From positions 1 to 64,000 of the forward strand of contig JACPAV010000014.1 of the NCBI GenBank assembly GCA_016180645.1: 64,000 nucleotides of DNA, read 5' to 3'. Under the pieces are notes generated by a model. It did no database searches, was not told where the DNA came from, and saw only the letters and a list, made by a program, of their open reading frames with translations. A program made the position numbers and the translations under genes. The stretch is from Nitrospirota bacterium (GTDB lineage Bacteria > JACPQY01). Shown here in pieces: positions 8,701-16,081 of the stretch; within the stretch, counting starts at the first letter, position 1; each line of letters opens with the position of its first letter.

Positions 8701-9789
8701 GCGCACGATTTCAACAATATTCTGACCGGCATCCTCGCGAACGTCTCCGTGGCGAAGAAAGAGGGGAAGGCGGACACCGAACTCTTCGCCGCCATGGCCG
8801 ACGCGGAGAAGGCCGCTCTGCGCGCCCGGCAACTTACGCAGCAGCTCCTCACACTCTCGCTGGGCGGGGCACCGGTCAAGAAGACGGTGGATCTCGCGCC
8901 TCTCGTTCGCGATGCCGCGGATCTGGCGGTGAAAGGAACCCGGGTGAAATGTGAGTTCGCGTTGCCGGAGGATCTATGGCCCGTGGAGGCGGATACGGTC
9001 CAGCTCAGTCAGGCCGTGGCAAACCTTGTGATCAACGCATGGCAGGCCATGCCTCAGGGCGGCGTGGCCGAAATCAAGGCGGAGAACGTGTATGTCGGTC
9101 CCGGGCACGTGCTGCCGCTCAAGAGTGGTCAGTATGTGGTGGTGACGATTGGAGACCACGGCCCGGGCATCCCGCCCCAAAACCTTCAGAAGATATTCGA
9201 GCCCTACTACAGCACCAAGCCGAGGGGGAGCGGTCTCGGACTGACGGTGGCTCATTCCATCGTGGCCCGGCACCTTGGTTATCTCGCCGTGGACTCGAAG
9301 GTGGGCGTCGGGACGACCGTTGCCGTCTACCTCCCGGCCTCCGAAGGGCGCGTGATCCCCGCACTGGAAGAAAAGATGGAAGTGGCGATGGGCGAAGGAC
9401 GGGTGCTCGTGGTGGATGACGATGAACACGTGCTGATCGCGGCCGAGCGGCTGTTGAAGAAGCTCGGGTACACGGTGGAAGTGGTGCAAGATGCGGAATC
9501 CGGCATCGATGTGTATCGCCGGGCCATGGAGGCCGGGCTGCGGTTCGACCTGGTGATGATGGATCTTACGATTCCCGGCGGCATGGGGGGGAAGGAGGCC
9601 GTGGCCGAGCTGCTCAAGATCGATCCCGAAGCAAGGGTGGTTTGCGCAAGCGGTTACTCCAGCGACCCCGTGATGTCGGACTTTCGCCGGTACGGTTTCC
9701 TGGGCTGCCTGCCGAAGCCGTTCCGAATCCAGGAGTTGAGCCGCGTTCTCGGCGAGGTCCTTGCGCAGCGCTTGCGCCCCTCATCTTGA
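5743..9789 (+). CDS. Hybrid sensor histidine kinase with five PAS domains and receiver
   Basis: 1348 residues. A short cytoplasmic start and helix (about 7-24) lead to a periplasmic sensor of about 280 residues and a second helix (about 307-331). Five PAS-type modules follow, starting near residues 348, 467, 594, 719 and 840. The dimerisation/phosphoacceptor region has H988 in GGIAHDFNNILTG, the signature of the class that often phosphorylates an attached receiver. The ATPase domain has the N box (NLVINAWQAM), GDHGPGIP and GSGLGLTV. The C-terminal receiver (about 1220-1345) has the acidic pair in VVDDDEH, phosphoacceptor D1274 in MMDLTIPG and the Lys in LPKPF. No DNA-binding partner is adjacent, so it probably feeds a distant phosphorelay. 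The ligand is unknown. Confidence 0.92.
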   Translation: MLTKKRTILLGTGAILLLIVASAINGYRHTVDETAVDFNRFQLALVRTVALSVHARLEVMVSDLKQLNNRPPIQYLDQPFMSDRLLKFVRESPRSLVKEAFRVDASGREVAKVRGDGEGPAHRRLWSEKEMFDWARQLSHRGHARFGDVRSIPGGGQEVLLIMPTYEETTGTSHRKATNRFAGVTGLVIDVDRMLQLYVSTTEKAAPASFICVVDGAHRFLLHTRVPSMVGKGVLEGVDPESREGRFLTRATEEPEGTAEGFSPDRTGRGKPSEEVVAWSSAEVENLNWRIKLHTAHSTVVAKARHAFAMQLWTVVFLILTVGGGAWLMLRSERLEIAARDRDLAQRRESELRFLVDRIPAILWSVDTDLKITSILGAGLAPLGVKPNETVGMSLYDYMQTRDPANPALSAAARALKGEKVSYEMEWQGHPFQSFVEPLHDWTGKIVGCLGLSLDFSERKKIEETLRRSEERFRIIVENALDPVMIVNRDGTIRYASRMVEEVLGYSLDEYLGQSAFEFMHPDDLGASVSEFTHSVEHPEETRHFTNRIRRKDGSWRTVEATGKNLLGDPAIAGIVVNFRDVTDQRKAEETAQAAQKQLLSILDTFDAIIWSQSPWDRKFLYVSPAAERILGHPIAPILENTRSYLDVVLPEDRDRVDFGTEIMEKGKSDTEYRIRRPDGEIRWLRSRGWVVKDEKGSVVRLDGITSDITQRKRAEEALQREKTYLQGILDNSMDLIFTVRRDGTFGYFNPRLEDVTGYRQQDLTGRSFMEFIPEHRKAFMLERWEEINRGISGRYETEIIRADRTLMQCRISHSVLPGFDEFLVALQDVTEQKMAVEARKESVALFGSLVENMQAGVLVESEQRKIFVVNQAFCNMFSVPVSPDRLIGADCKEAAVRDKDQFAEGETLVQRIDEIVERREGVIGEEVRMADGRVFERDYIPIVTDHQKFIAHLWQYRDVTERKRAEAERIRVSKMESIGLLSGGIAHDFNNILTGILANVSVAKKEGKADTELFAAMADAEKAALRARQLTQQLLTLSLGGAPVKKTVDLAPLVRDAADLAVKGTRVKCEFALPEDLWPVEADTVQLSQAVANLVINAWQAMPQGGVAEIKAENVYVGPGHVLPLKSGQYVVVTIGDHGPGIPPQNLQKIFEPYYSTKPRGSGLGLTVAHSIVARHLGYLAVDSKVGVGTTVAVYLPASEGRVIPALEEKMEVAMGEGRVLVVDDDEHVLIAAERLLKKLGYTVEVVQDAESGIDVYRRAMEAGLRFDLVMMDLTIPGGMGGKEAVAELLKIDPEARVVCASGYSSDPVMSDFRRYGFLGCLPKPFRIQELSRVLGEVLAQRLRPSS

Positions 9790-9814
9790 TCCGACGTCTC
9801 CGGTCCTGTAGCAT
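9786..9814 (+). promoter_or_regulatory. Promoter with -10 six bases from ATG
   Basis: TTGATC (9786-9791), 17-base spacer, TAGCAT (9809-9814), then six bases to the ATG at 9821. Initiation about seven bases after the -10 would place the 5' end at the ATG, giving a leaderless mRNA. Confidence 0.5.
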
Positions 9815-9820
9815 CCGCCG

Positions 9821-10144
9821 ATGCTTCCCCTTGGCTCGCTGAAAGATCAAGTCGCCGTCATCACCGGCGGCGGCACCGGTCTCGGGAAGGCCATGGCCGA
9901 TGAATTCGGGCGGCTGGGAGCCAGGCTGGTTCTCGCGAGTCGAAAAAAAGAGAACCTCGATTCCGCTGCGGAGGATCTTCGCAAGAGGAAGATCGAGGTG
10001 CTGACCGTTCAAATGGACGTGCGGAAGCCGGAGGACTTCGTCAACGGCGACGTGTTCACGATGGACGGGGGGGAGTGGCTCAACCGGGGAATCTTCCGCG
10101 CTCTGGATCGCCAGGAAGCTCCCTCGATTCCTCCAAGGAAATAG
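9821..10144 (+). pseudogene. Short-chain dehydrogenase with large in-frame internal deletion
   Basis: 107 residues that join the two ends of an SDR. Residues about 10-70 are a normal Rossmann start (VAVITGGGTGLGKAMADEFG, then LVLASRKKENL and a DVRKPED segment). Directly after ED comes FVNGDVFTMDGGEWL, which in full-length 2,4-dienoyl-CoA-reductase-like SDRs lies near the C terminus. About 150-170 residues are missing, including the NAAG motif, catalytic Ser and YxxxK. The reading frame is intact, so a stable fragment could be made, but it cannot be an SDR enzyme. A hairpin CGCCCC-TCAC-GGGGCG follows the stop. A deletion in the genome or a collapse in assembly are both possible. Confidence 0.8.
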
Positions 10145-10153
10145 AGGCCCGCA

Positions 10154-10187
10154 CGCCCCTCACGGGGCGGGAGGATCTCCGGCTTTT
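10154..10187 (+). terminator. Possible terminator after SDR remnant
   Basis: Perfect 6-bp stem CGCCCC/GGGGCG (10154-10169) with a 4-base loop, a GGAGGATCTCC palindrome, then TTTTT at 10183-10187. The T tract is separated from the first stem, so termination is uncertain. Confidence 0.35.
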
Positions 10188-10208
10188 TCTCTGAACCCGG
10201 CGGGTGCC

Positions 10209-10445
10209 CTATCGGGCCGGCGGCTTGAAAAGGTCGGAAGGGGAGACACGAAGGACCTGGCCCAGCGTGAAAATCGTGTCGAAGGACGGCATCCGCTGTC
10301 CCCTTTCGAGCAGTCCCAGGTAATTGGCGGAAAGCTTGAGCGCCTTCGCCAATTGCTCCTGCGTCATCCCCACCTTTGCACGGAATCGGCGCGTGTTGGC
10401 GCCCACCCATGTCGCGAGTTCCTGAGTATCTTTTGCCTGTCTCAT
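10209..10445 (-). CDS. XRE-family helix-turn-helix regulator
   Basis: 78 residues, essentially one HTH domain. The core RAKVGMTQEQLAKALKLS, YLGLLERGQR and PSFDTIFTLGQVLRVSPSDL follows the classic Cro/C1 pattern of about 55 residues, with helix 2-turn-helix 3 near residues 28-50. The ATG at 10445 has GGAGGGAG about 11 bases upstream; the open frame beyond it encodes low-complexity sequence and was excluded. No separate ligand or dimerisation domain is present. It sits between the SDR remnant and the histone-fold gene, with no phage or toxin gene beside it, so its target is unknown. Confidence 0.88.
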   Translation of the reverse strand: MRQAKDTQELATWVGANTRRFRAKVGMTQEQLAKALKLSANYLGLLERGQRMPSFDTIFTLGQVLRVSPSDLFKPPAR

Positions 10446-10574
10446 GATCGCTTTGCTCCCTCCTCGGCAACGATCCGGCCTTTCGGCCGGTCGTGATACC
10501 GGCCGACCTCTGAACTTCTTCGGCGGACCCAACGCCCGCAATTCAGGCCAGAGAGCGGCCGGGAACGAATGCCC

Positions 10575-10760
10575 CTACAGGTCGCTCGGTTTCAGCGTCT
10601 TGCGACCGTTCGCTTTGCAGCGCGAGATCGCCTGACCGATCAGGTCGCGGACGACCTTGTCCAACGCGCCGTAGAATTCCGACGAAACGTTGTGACCCTT
10701 GGCGGCGCCCTTCGTTCGGCTCTTCGAGATGATCAGTTCTTTTGATTTTCCTTTTGCCAT
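10575..10760 (-). CDS. Bacterial histone-fold protein
   Basis: 61 residues. A basic N-terminal tail (MAKGKSKELIISKSRTKG) precedes one histone fold: short helix around SSEFYGALD, a long central helix (KVVRDLIGQAISRCKANG), a loop and RKTLKPSDL. The R-K-T then D pattern in the last segment matches the Arg-Asp clamp and DNA-contact loop of archaeal and bacterial histones of the Bd0055 type known from Bdellovibrio. It would dimerise and bind or coat DNA. A strong AAGGAGA six bases upstream fixes the start at 10760; an earlier in-frame ATG at 10808 adds a non-conserved extension. It is monocistronic, as expected of an abundant chromatin protein. DNA binding is inferred from family similarity. Confidence 0.78.
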   Translation of the reverse strand: MAKGKSKELIISKSRTKGAAKGHNVSSEFYGALDKVVRDLIGQAISRCKANGRKTLKPSDL

Positions 10761-10806
10761 GTCGAATCTCCTTTCGGTTTCAATTTCAATTTGTGAGCGT
10801 AAAGCC

Positions 10807-10835
10807 ATGTATCACAGGCATGAGGCCCATTGCAA
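10807..10835 (-). promoter_or_regulatory. Possible promoter of histone-fold gene
   Basis: Minus strand TTGCAA (10830-10835), 17-base spacer and ATACAT (10807-10812) preceded by TGTG. The -10 is a poor match. The predicted leader is about 40 bases with a good Shine-Dalgarno, unlike the leaderless genes elsewhere in the window. Confidence 0.3.
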
Positions 10836-10871
10836 GTCATTAATCACCGGGGTGACAAGCTGAAAGGGCCG

Positions 10872-12131
10872 TCAGAACCCGATCCCGAGGGAGAATCGGA
10901 TGCCGGAGCCCTCACGGGAACCGGCAAGCGTCTCCTCCGCGGCCTGCCAAGACACCTCCGTGACCCATTTCAAGCGGCGGAAGAGTCCGAACTGCGCGCC
11001 GCCCTTGAGTTCGAAACCGAAACCGAATTTGGAATCTCCCCCCTGGTTCGTGGGATTGAAAACGGCGCTGTTGCTGAGGGACTGATACTGGAACGCCGGG
11101 CCGACCCCCACGAAAGGTCGGGCGAATTCCGAACCGCCCAGTGGGAAAAGGACGAGGATGCCGAAGGGGATCCGGGTCAAATTGGAAGTATCGGTCCGGC
11201 CGTCGGATCGGGAAAGGCTCGCCGAGCCGGAGAAATAACCCATCGATGCCTGAACGATCCATGGCTCACGCCATACGAAGCCGACGTCGATGGCGGGGCC
11301 GAGAAGCTGGCCGAAAACCTGCCCGGTCTTGGCCGAGGGGCTGAGGATGGAAAGGAATCCTGCGATGTGAATGCGGCGGCTCGGCGGCAGGGGCACGGGA
11401 CGGTCCGCCTGTTTCGGCCCTGTGGCGTTCGCAAGCTCCGCCACCGGCTCTTCATTTCCGGGGTCGATCGGCTGGCCCTGAAGTTTGATCCAGCCGGGGT
11501 TGCCGAGGCTCCATTCCACGGTGCGTTCCAAAGGCGAGCCGACGAGGGCGACCAGCTGGCCCAGTTCGGGTCTCAGCCGGGATTCGAGGTGCTCCACGCG
11601 ATTCAGGAGATCGTTCCACGCCAGCACGTCCGGAGCGGGGAGTGCGGTTCTCGGCCGGCGACCTTCCTCTCCGCTGATGGAAGCGGGCCTGCCTTGCCCC
11701 AAGTGGTCCAACCGGGCCACGAGCGCTCCCAGGGAAGTGCCCCGGCGTACCACGCGCTGCGCAACGATCCGGGGCTGCGCTGGTTTTGCCCGGTAGTCGC
11801 GGGCCAGGTAGATGACGGCCTCGAAGGGGGAATCCCAATCGAACGCCTCGATCGGGATGCTGCCGAGCCATCCACTGAGTCGCCGCGCCAGTCTGCCCTT
11901 CGTTTCCCTGCTGTAGACGGCGGTCCGGTCGGTCTTGACCCGGAGTCGCACCGCCTTGAAGTCAATCCCGCGACTGCGAAGAATGCGCTGCACTTCGAAC
12001 GAAACGGGCTTGGGCACATCCGCCGAGACGAAGAGGGCGACCGTGGACCGCGACTTGGGGGGTGCGGCCATCGCAGGATGAGTGATTCCGAGGACCAAAA
12101 GGGCCGGCAGGAGAAATCTCAGACGCATCAC
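10872..12131 (-). CDS. Secreted protein with C-terminal outer-membrane beta-barrel
   Basis: 419 residues. A signal peptide (LRFLLPALLVLGITHPAMA) is followed by a soluble domain of about 200 residues with alternating strand/helix character, a Pro-rich linker (about 230-255) and a C-terminal half rich in alternating hydrophobic strands ending in Phe (RFSLGIGF), the usual signal for barrel insertion. It resembles small 8-strand outer-membrane proteins with an N-terminal periplasmic domain, but no specific family was recognised. The start is either of two adjacent ATGs (12131 or 12128). It lies 12 bases downstream of the class II aldolase and could be read from that operon. Confidence 0.72.
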   Translation of the reverse strand: MMRLRFLLPALLVLGITHPAMAAPPKSRSTVALFVSADVPKPVSFEVQRILRSRGIDFKAVRLRVKTDRTAVYSRETKGRLARRLSGWLGSIPIEAFDWDSPFEAVIYLARDYRAKPAQPRIVAQRVVRRGTSLGALVARLDHLGQGRPASISGEEGRRPRTALPAPDVLAWNDLLNRVEHLESRLRPELGQLVALVGSPLERTVEWSLGNPGWIKLQGQPIDPGNEEPVAELANATGPKQADRPVPLPPSRRIHIAGFLSILSPSAKTGQVFGQLLGPAIDVGFVWREPWIVQASMGYFSGSASLSRSDGRTDTSNLTRIPFGILVLFPLGGSEFARPFVGVGPAFQYQSLSNSAVFNPTNQGGDSKFGFGFELKGGAQFGLFRRLKWVTEVSWQAAEETLAGSREGSGIRFSLGIGF

Positions 12132-12143
12132 GCCGCCATTATA

Positions 12144-12725
12144 TCACCGGGATGATTTCGACAGGATGGCGGCGGAGAATTCCAGAGCGGAGGTCAAATG
12201 CAGCGCTTCTTCGAGTGTAGCCCCGATGGCATATGAGCCGTGGCCCCGCATCACGGCGATCCGATGCTCCCGAAGCACTCCGGGCAAGATGCGCGGCATC
12301 TTCCGGTAGCTCTCGATGGTGTTGGCGCCGACGACGGGAACGCGCTGAAGGTGATGAATGCCTTCAACATCCACCGGAACGACGTCCCTCCGGTGTAAGG
12401 AGAGAGCCACAGCCTGAACGGGATGCGCGTGCACGATGGCCCTTGCGCCCGTCAGAGCATAGATGGCCCGGTGGATCTCGACATCCACGGAGGGGGTTCT
12501 TGATCTCCCTCTCCCCTTGCCCGCCGCGGCGGGCTGGCGGGAGAGGGTCAGGGTGAGGGGTACCTTCACAATGTCCTTCGCCCTCAGAACCCCCAGCATT
12601 GCATCATGCCTCGTGATGAAAATGGCCTGCCCGATCCTCACACTCATGTTCCCACTGTGCGACCCGACAAGGCCCAGATCGAAGAGGATTCGGCCGACCG
12701 AACTGAAAGTGTGGGCAAGCGTCAC
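12144..12725 (-). CDS. Class II aldolase/adducin family protein with in-frame repeat insertion
   Basis: 193 residues. The family binds zinc and cleaves or rearranges phospho-sugars (fuculose-phosphate aldolase, ribulose-phosphate epimerase, methylthioribulose-phosphate dehydratase). GRILFDLGLV and SGNMSVR near the N terminus, H99 and H101 in IVHAHP and H162 in MRGHGSYAIG match the phosphate- and metal-binding regions. The usual acidic catalytic residue could not be assigned. Residues about 56-79 (starting PLTLTLS, ending SRTPS) are translated from a palindromic repeat and interrupt a loop. It begins with GTG overlapping the TGA of the NACHT gene (GTGA), so its translation is coupled to that gene. 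A metabolic enzyme in this position is unexpected. Confidence 0.8.
   Translation of the reverse strand: MTLAHTFSSVGRILFDLGLVGSHSGNMSVRIGQAIFITRHDAMLGVLRAKDIVKVPLTLTLSRQPAAAGKGRGRSRTPSVDVEIHRAIYALTGARAIVHAHPVQAVALSLHRRDVVPVDVEGIHHLQRVPVVGANTIESYRKMPRILPGVLREHRIAVMRGHGSYAIGATLEEALHLTSALEFSAAILSKSSR
12507..12560. repeat. Translated palindromic repeat in aldolase gene
   Basis: Arms CCCTCTCCC (12507-12515) and GGGAGAGGG (12539-12547) flank a GC-rich centre, with GGTCAGGGTGAGGGG following. Read on the minus strand in frame it gives PLTLTLS...GKGRGR, a peptide signature of a repeat common between genes of many bacteria. The length keeps the reading frame. Confidence 0.7.
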
Positions 12726-15700
12726 GAATGCCGGATCTTCCGCTTCTTCTTGATAGCTCTACGTGCTGATGGCGAGGGTGGAAGCGAATCGGAAATGCTC
12801 CATAGAGCCTCGATTGCGGCTGCACCGTCCAGAGAACGCGGAGTTCGTTTCTTGAGCAGTCGGAGAAGCGGTTGGACGCCCTCTTCCTGTCCAAGTCTGC
12901 CCACCGCGATGGCAGCCGATCTTCTGACTTCCACGTTCTTGTCAAGCAAGGCGGCAAGGAGCGGTCGCAGGCCTTTTCGATCACCGATCTCGCCAAGGGC
13001 CATGGCAGCCGGGGCGCGCACCCTGGGATCCGATTCTTGTGTGAGCATCTTCAGGAGCCTTGGAACTGCGTCAAACATCCGGGCGGCTGATACGCCGAGG
13101 GTTCCTGCCCGTTTCACATCCGGGCTTCCATCCATCAACGCCTTCAGCAACGCATCTTTCGCCTGTGGAGAGCGCATGCCGGCCAGTGCAAGTATGGCGG
13201 GTGCGCGAATTTCCGGTCTTCGGTCCTGGGAGGCGTCGAGCAGTATTCTTTCCGCATCGGAACCTCCAATCCGTGCCAGAGCAAAGGCGACCTCCCGGCG
13301 GGTGTCACCGTCACTTTCACGCTTAAACCGCTCCTCAAGGGGACCCAACGCATCGGGATTTCCCAATTGAGCCAAGGCTTGGGCAGCGGCGCTTCTTACT
13401 TTCGGGTTGGAATCATCGGACAGGATGTTCAAGAGCGTCCGAATCGATTGGGCGCTCCTGAAAAGGCCCAATACCAGCGTCGAGGTGAATCGGACAACCG
13501 GGCTGTTGTCGTTGATGGCCTTGAAAACCTCTTCTTTCGCTCTGGCGCTCCGTGCCCACGTCAAACCGTTGATTGCAGAAGCGCGGACAGTGTCGTCGCG
13601 GCTCTGAAGCGCCTCGATCAGGATTTTCTCGGTTTCCGGAGTTTTCCTCCTGCCCAGTTCTGTTCCGGCCAACCACGAAAGGGGCGGATCACCGCCGTGG
13701 AGTTTTGTGATCAAAGCTTCAATGGGATCCTCGTCAGGCCACCACACTTGGCCTCGTCTCATTTTGACCAAGGCTCTTGAGATTTCACCGTGCAGGCCGG
13801 AGTGACGAACTTCCCTCAAAGCCCACTTCCAAACCTGAAAAGGGATTCTTGGGAAAGTCTTGACGAAGTTTGTTGCAATGGTCGCCCTTAGGTCTTGCGG
13901 CAATGCTTCCGTTACCTCCGCGCCTAGAAGAACGGCCAGGACATCCTGCTTGTGAAGAATCTTGGTGATCCAATTCCGCCTCCCGCCCTGACGAAGGTTC
14001 ATGAAATGTTCGACGAGATTCCTTGCATCTTCCTGACGATTCTGGACGTGGCCCATGTAGCCTGTCCCGAGGCGAATGACCTCCTGCCATCTTGGATCAT
14101 GGAGATGTTGAAGAACCTCGCTCTCAAAATTGCCTTCAGCGTGCAGGCCAACAGCCGCAAAGAACTCCTGAAACTCCAAGTGCATGAACCCCCACTGGCC
14201 GGGGCCTCTTTCAATGAGGATTTGGACCTCTTCCCCGGCCTTGTCCAGAAACACCGCGGCCACGCGACGGGCCTCGGCCTTGGACAGCTTTTCTCTCTCT
14301 CGAATCTTTTCCGCGAGGACGTCGATCACGAACTCTTTTGGGGCCGCTCCCGTCGGCCACTCTCGATGCAGGTTGAGTGCGAGATGTCCGAGGACGGGCA
14401 CGGCCTGTTCCGCATACGGGATGGGCCGACCCGATACATGGCCGGAAACGAGTCGTCGAGCGGTCTCCCACGTTTCGCAAAGGGCGCGGGAGAATATCTC
14501 GTACGCCAGAACCCTGTGGTGAGGGAGATCTCCTTCAGCTCGGTGGATGAGGGCAAGGGCCGAGAGAGCGAACGGGTTTCGAGCGACCTCCGACAGGCGC
14601 GGATTCTCCCGAAGCCTGGAGAGGAGCTTATCCGCATCACGGAGAGCCATCGGATCGTCACCGCCGATCTCCCATTTCCGGTAAGCCCGCGTGAATGCCC
14701 TAACGTAGGTCTCAACCTGGCGGTCGTCGAATGAATCCAGATAGATTTCGGCTTTGTCGTTCATTTCGAAACCGGAATAGCCGACTGTTCGCGAAGAAAT
14801 GATGAACCGATTTCTTGGATATGCGGTGATGAATGTTTCAAGCCAGGCGCGGGTCGCATGCCGGTTTTCGGTTTTTACCTCATCCAACCCATCGAGCAGG
14901 ACCAAACATTCTCCCTGTTCCAGGGAGCGGTGAAGGAAGGTCCGAAGTTCATCTTCCTGCCCAACATTCCGCTCGTGGAAATACCGCGCCATGGCATCTG
15001 GAACCGAGGGGCTTCCTGTCATGGAGTTCCTCATTTCGGCCAGATGGCCCACACTGACAGGCAAAGGCAGAAGTCTTTCACTGAAGCCCAATTGCCGATC
15101 AAGACCGATCCTTCCCTCGGACGAAACGACGGCCAGCCACCTGAGGACCGTCGTTTTCCCCGATCCAGGTTCCCCCAGCAGGACGATCCGTCGATTTACC
15201 CGAAGGGCTTCCGCCAGATCGCGTGTTAAGAGAGGCGACAGCACTTTACCCGCCTCGACGTCTGTCTTTGCGGCCTCACTGGAAGGTCGGTCGAAGGGGA
15301 TGATGCCGTCCGTAGTGCTTTCTTTCTCAGCTTGTTTGATGTGAGGTGAGACAAACACATCCAGGAGGCCCAAGACCGGGGGTTCCTTTCTGGTGAGGCG
15401 GAAACCGACGTAACGAAGATTTTTTATCTCCGGGCTGTTCGAGTAGTACCTGAATTTGTCCCAATACTTCAGATCCTTGTCGGGGAGAAACTTCTCCGGA
15501 TCGGCTCGCTCACGCGCCGCCGGGGGGAAAACGTATGCCACCACATGATCCTTCTCGGAAAGACCGAGACACGGGAAATGTTCAGGTCGTTCGCGCTCGG
15601 GCAGCATTAGATAGACATCCTCCGTAACCGCAACGGAGTTGGAAGGCGTGGCCTGCTCCAGATGCCCGCACAAGTCAATGGCCTGGTGAGACATCTTTCC

Positions 15701-16081
15701 CGTTTCAGGCTCCCATTCCACGGTTGCGGAACTCACGGCAATCCGAGCCTGCAACCCCAGTGAAACACACACCTCTTCCCAGAGATTCTTTGCAAGCTGA
15801 AAACCCCGAACGGGCGCCGGTGTTCCTTCATCATCGGTGAGGTAAATCATGACGCCGTCCCCCTGCCAGGTCAGCGGTTGGACGGCATGAAAACCACGCG
15901 CGGCCGCCTCTACGGCCGCCCAGTAGCGATTGTTGCGCTTGCGCCATTGCCCCTCGATCAGCTCCTTCTTCTCCTGTGTGGACCCCTCCCTGTCGATCTT
16001 CACAAACGCAAGGGAAATCCTTTCCCCTGGGATGATCTTGTCCCACCAAAGGTAGGGTGAGGAGGGGGAATCTGTAATCAA
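12722..16081 (-). CDS. STAND NTPase: cyclase-like domain, NACHT, HEAT repeats
   Basis: 1119 residues, predicted cytoplasmic. Residues about 20-185 resemble a class III nucleotide cyclase: D30 in KIDREGST and D75 in WQGDGVMIY match the two metal Asp positions, and 111-160 follows the rest of the fold. The Asn and Arg that stabilise the transition state are replaced (IDLCGHLEQ), so it may sense nucleotides or be inactive. A linker leads to a NACHT domain with Walker A GEPGSGKT (303-310), Walker B LVLLDGLDE (393-401) and R431 in IISSRT. A helical region then leads to about nine HEAT repeats (about 790-1095) and a basic tail (AIKKKRKIRHS). NACHT proteins with sensor repeats are known in antiphage defence and signalling; the role here is inference. 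It starts with TTG overlapping the upstream TGA. Confidence 0.9.
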   Translation of the reverse strand: MITDSPSSPYLWWDKIIPGERISLAFVKIDREGSTQEKKELIEGQWRKRNNRYWAAVEAAARGFHAVQPLTWQGDGVMIYLTDDEGTPAPVRGFQLAKNLWEEVCVSLGLQARIAVSSATVEWEPETGKMSHQAIDLCGHLEQATPSNSVAVTEDVYLMLPERERPEHFPCLGLSEKDHVVAYVFPPAARERADPEKFLPDKDLKYWDKFRYYSNSPEIKNLRYVGFRLTRKEPPVLGLLDVFVSPHIKQAEKESTTDGIIPFDRPSSEAAKTDVEAGKVLSPLLTRDLAEALRVNRRIVLLGEPGSGKTTVLRWLAVVSSEGRIGLDRQLGFSERLLPLPVSVGHLAEMRNSMTGSPSVPDAMARYFHERNVGQEDELRTFLHRSLEQGECLVLLDGLDEVKTENRHATRAWLETFITAYPRNRFIISSRTVGYSGFEMNDKAEIYLDSFDDRQVETYVRAFTRAYRKWEIGGDDPMALRDADKLLSRLRENPRLSEVARNPFALSALALIHRAEGDLPHHRVLAYEIFSRALCETWETARRLVSGHVSGRPIPYAEQAVPVLGHLALNLHREWPTGAAPKEFVIDVLAEKIREREKLSKAEARRVAAVFLDKAGEEVQILIERGPGQWGFMHLEFQEFFAAVGLHAEGNFESEVLQHLHDPRWQEVIRLGTGYMGHVQNRQEDARNLVEHFMNLRQGGRRNWITKILHKQDVLAVLLGAEVTEALPQDLRATIATNFVKTFPRIPFQVWKWALREVRHSGLHGEISRALVKMRRGQVWWPDEDPIEALITKLHGGDPPLSWLAGTELGRRKTPETEKILIEALQSRDDTVRASAINGLTWARSARAKEEVFKAINDNSPVVRFTSTLVLGLFRSAQSIRTLLNILSDDSNPKVRSAAAQALAQLGNPDALGPLEERFKRESDGDTRREVAFALARIGGSDAERILLDASQDRRPEIRAPAILALAGMRSPQAKDALLKALMDGSPDVKRAGTLGVSAARMFDAVPRLLKMLTQESDPRVRAPAAMALGEIGDRKGLRPLLAALLDKNVEVRRSAAIAVGRLGQEEGVQPLLRLLKKRTPRSLDGAAAIEALWSISDSLPPSPSARRAIKKKRKIRHS

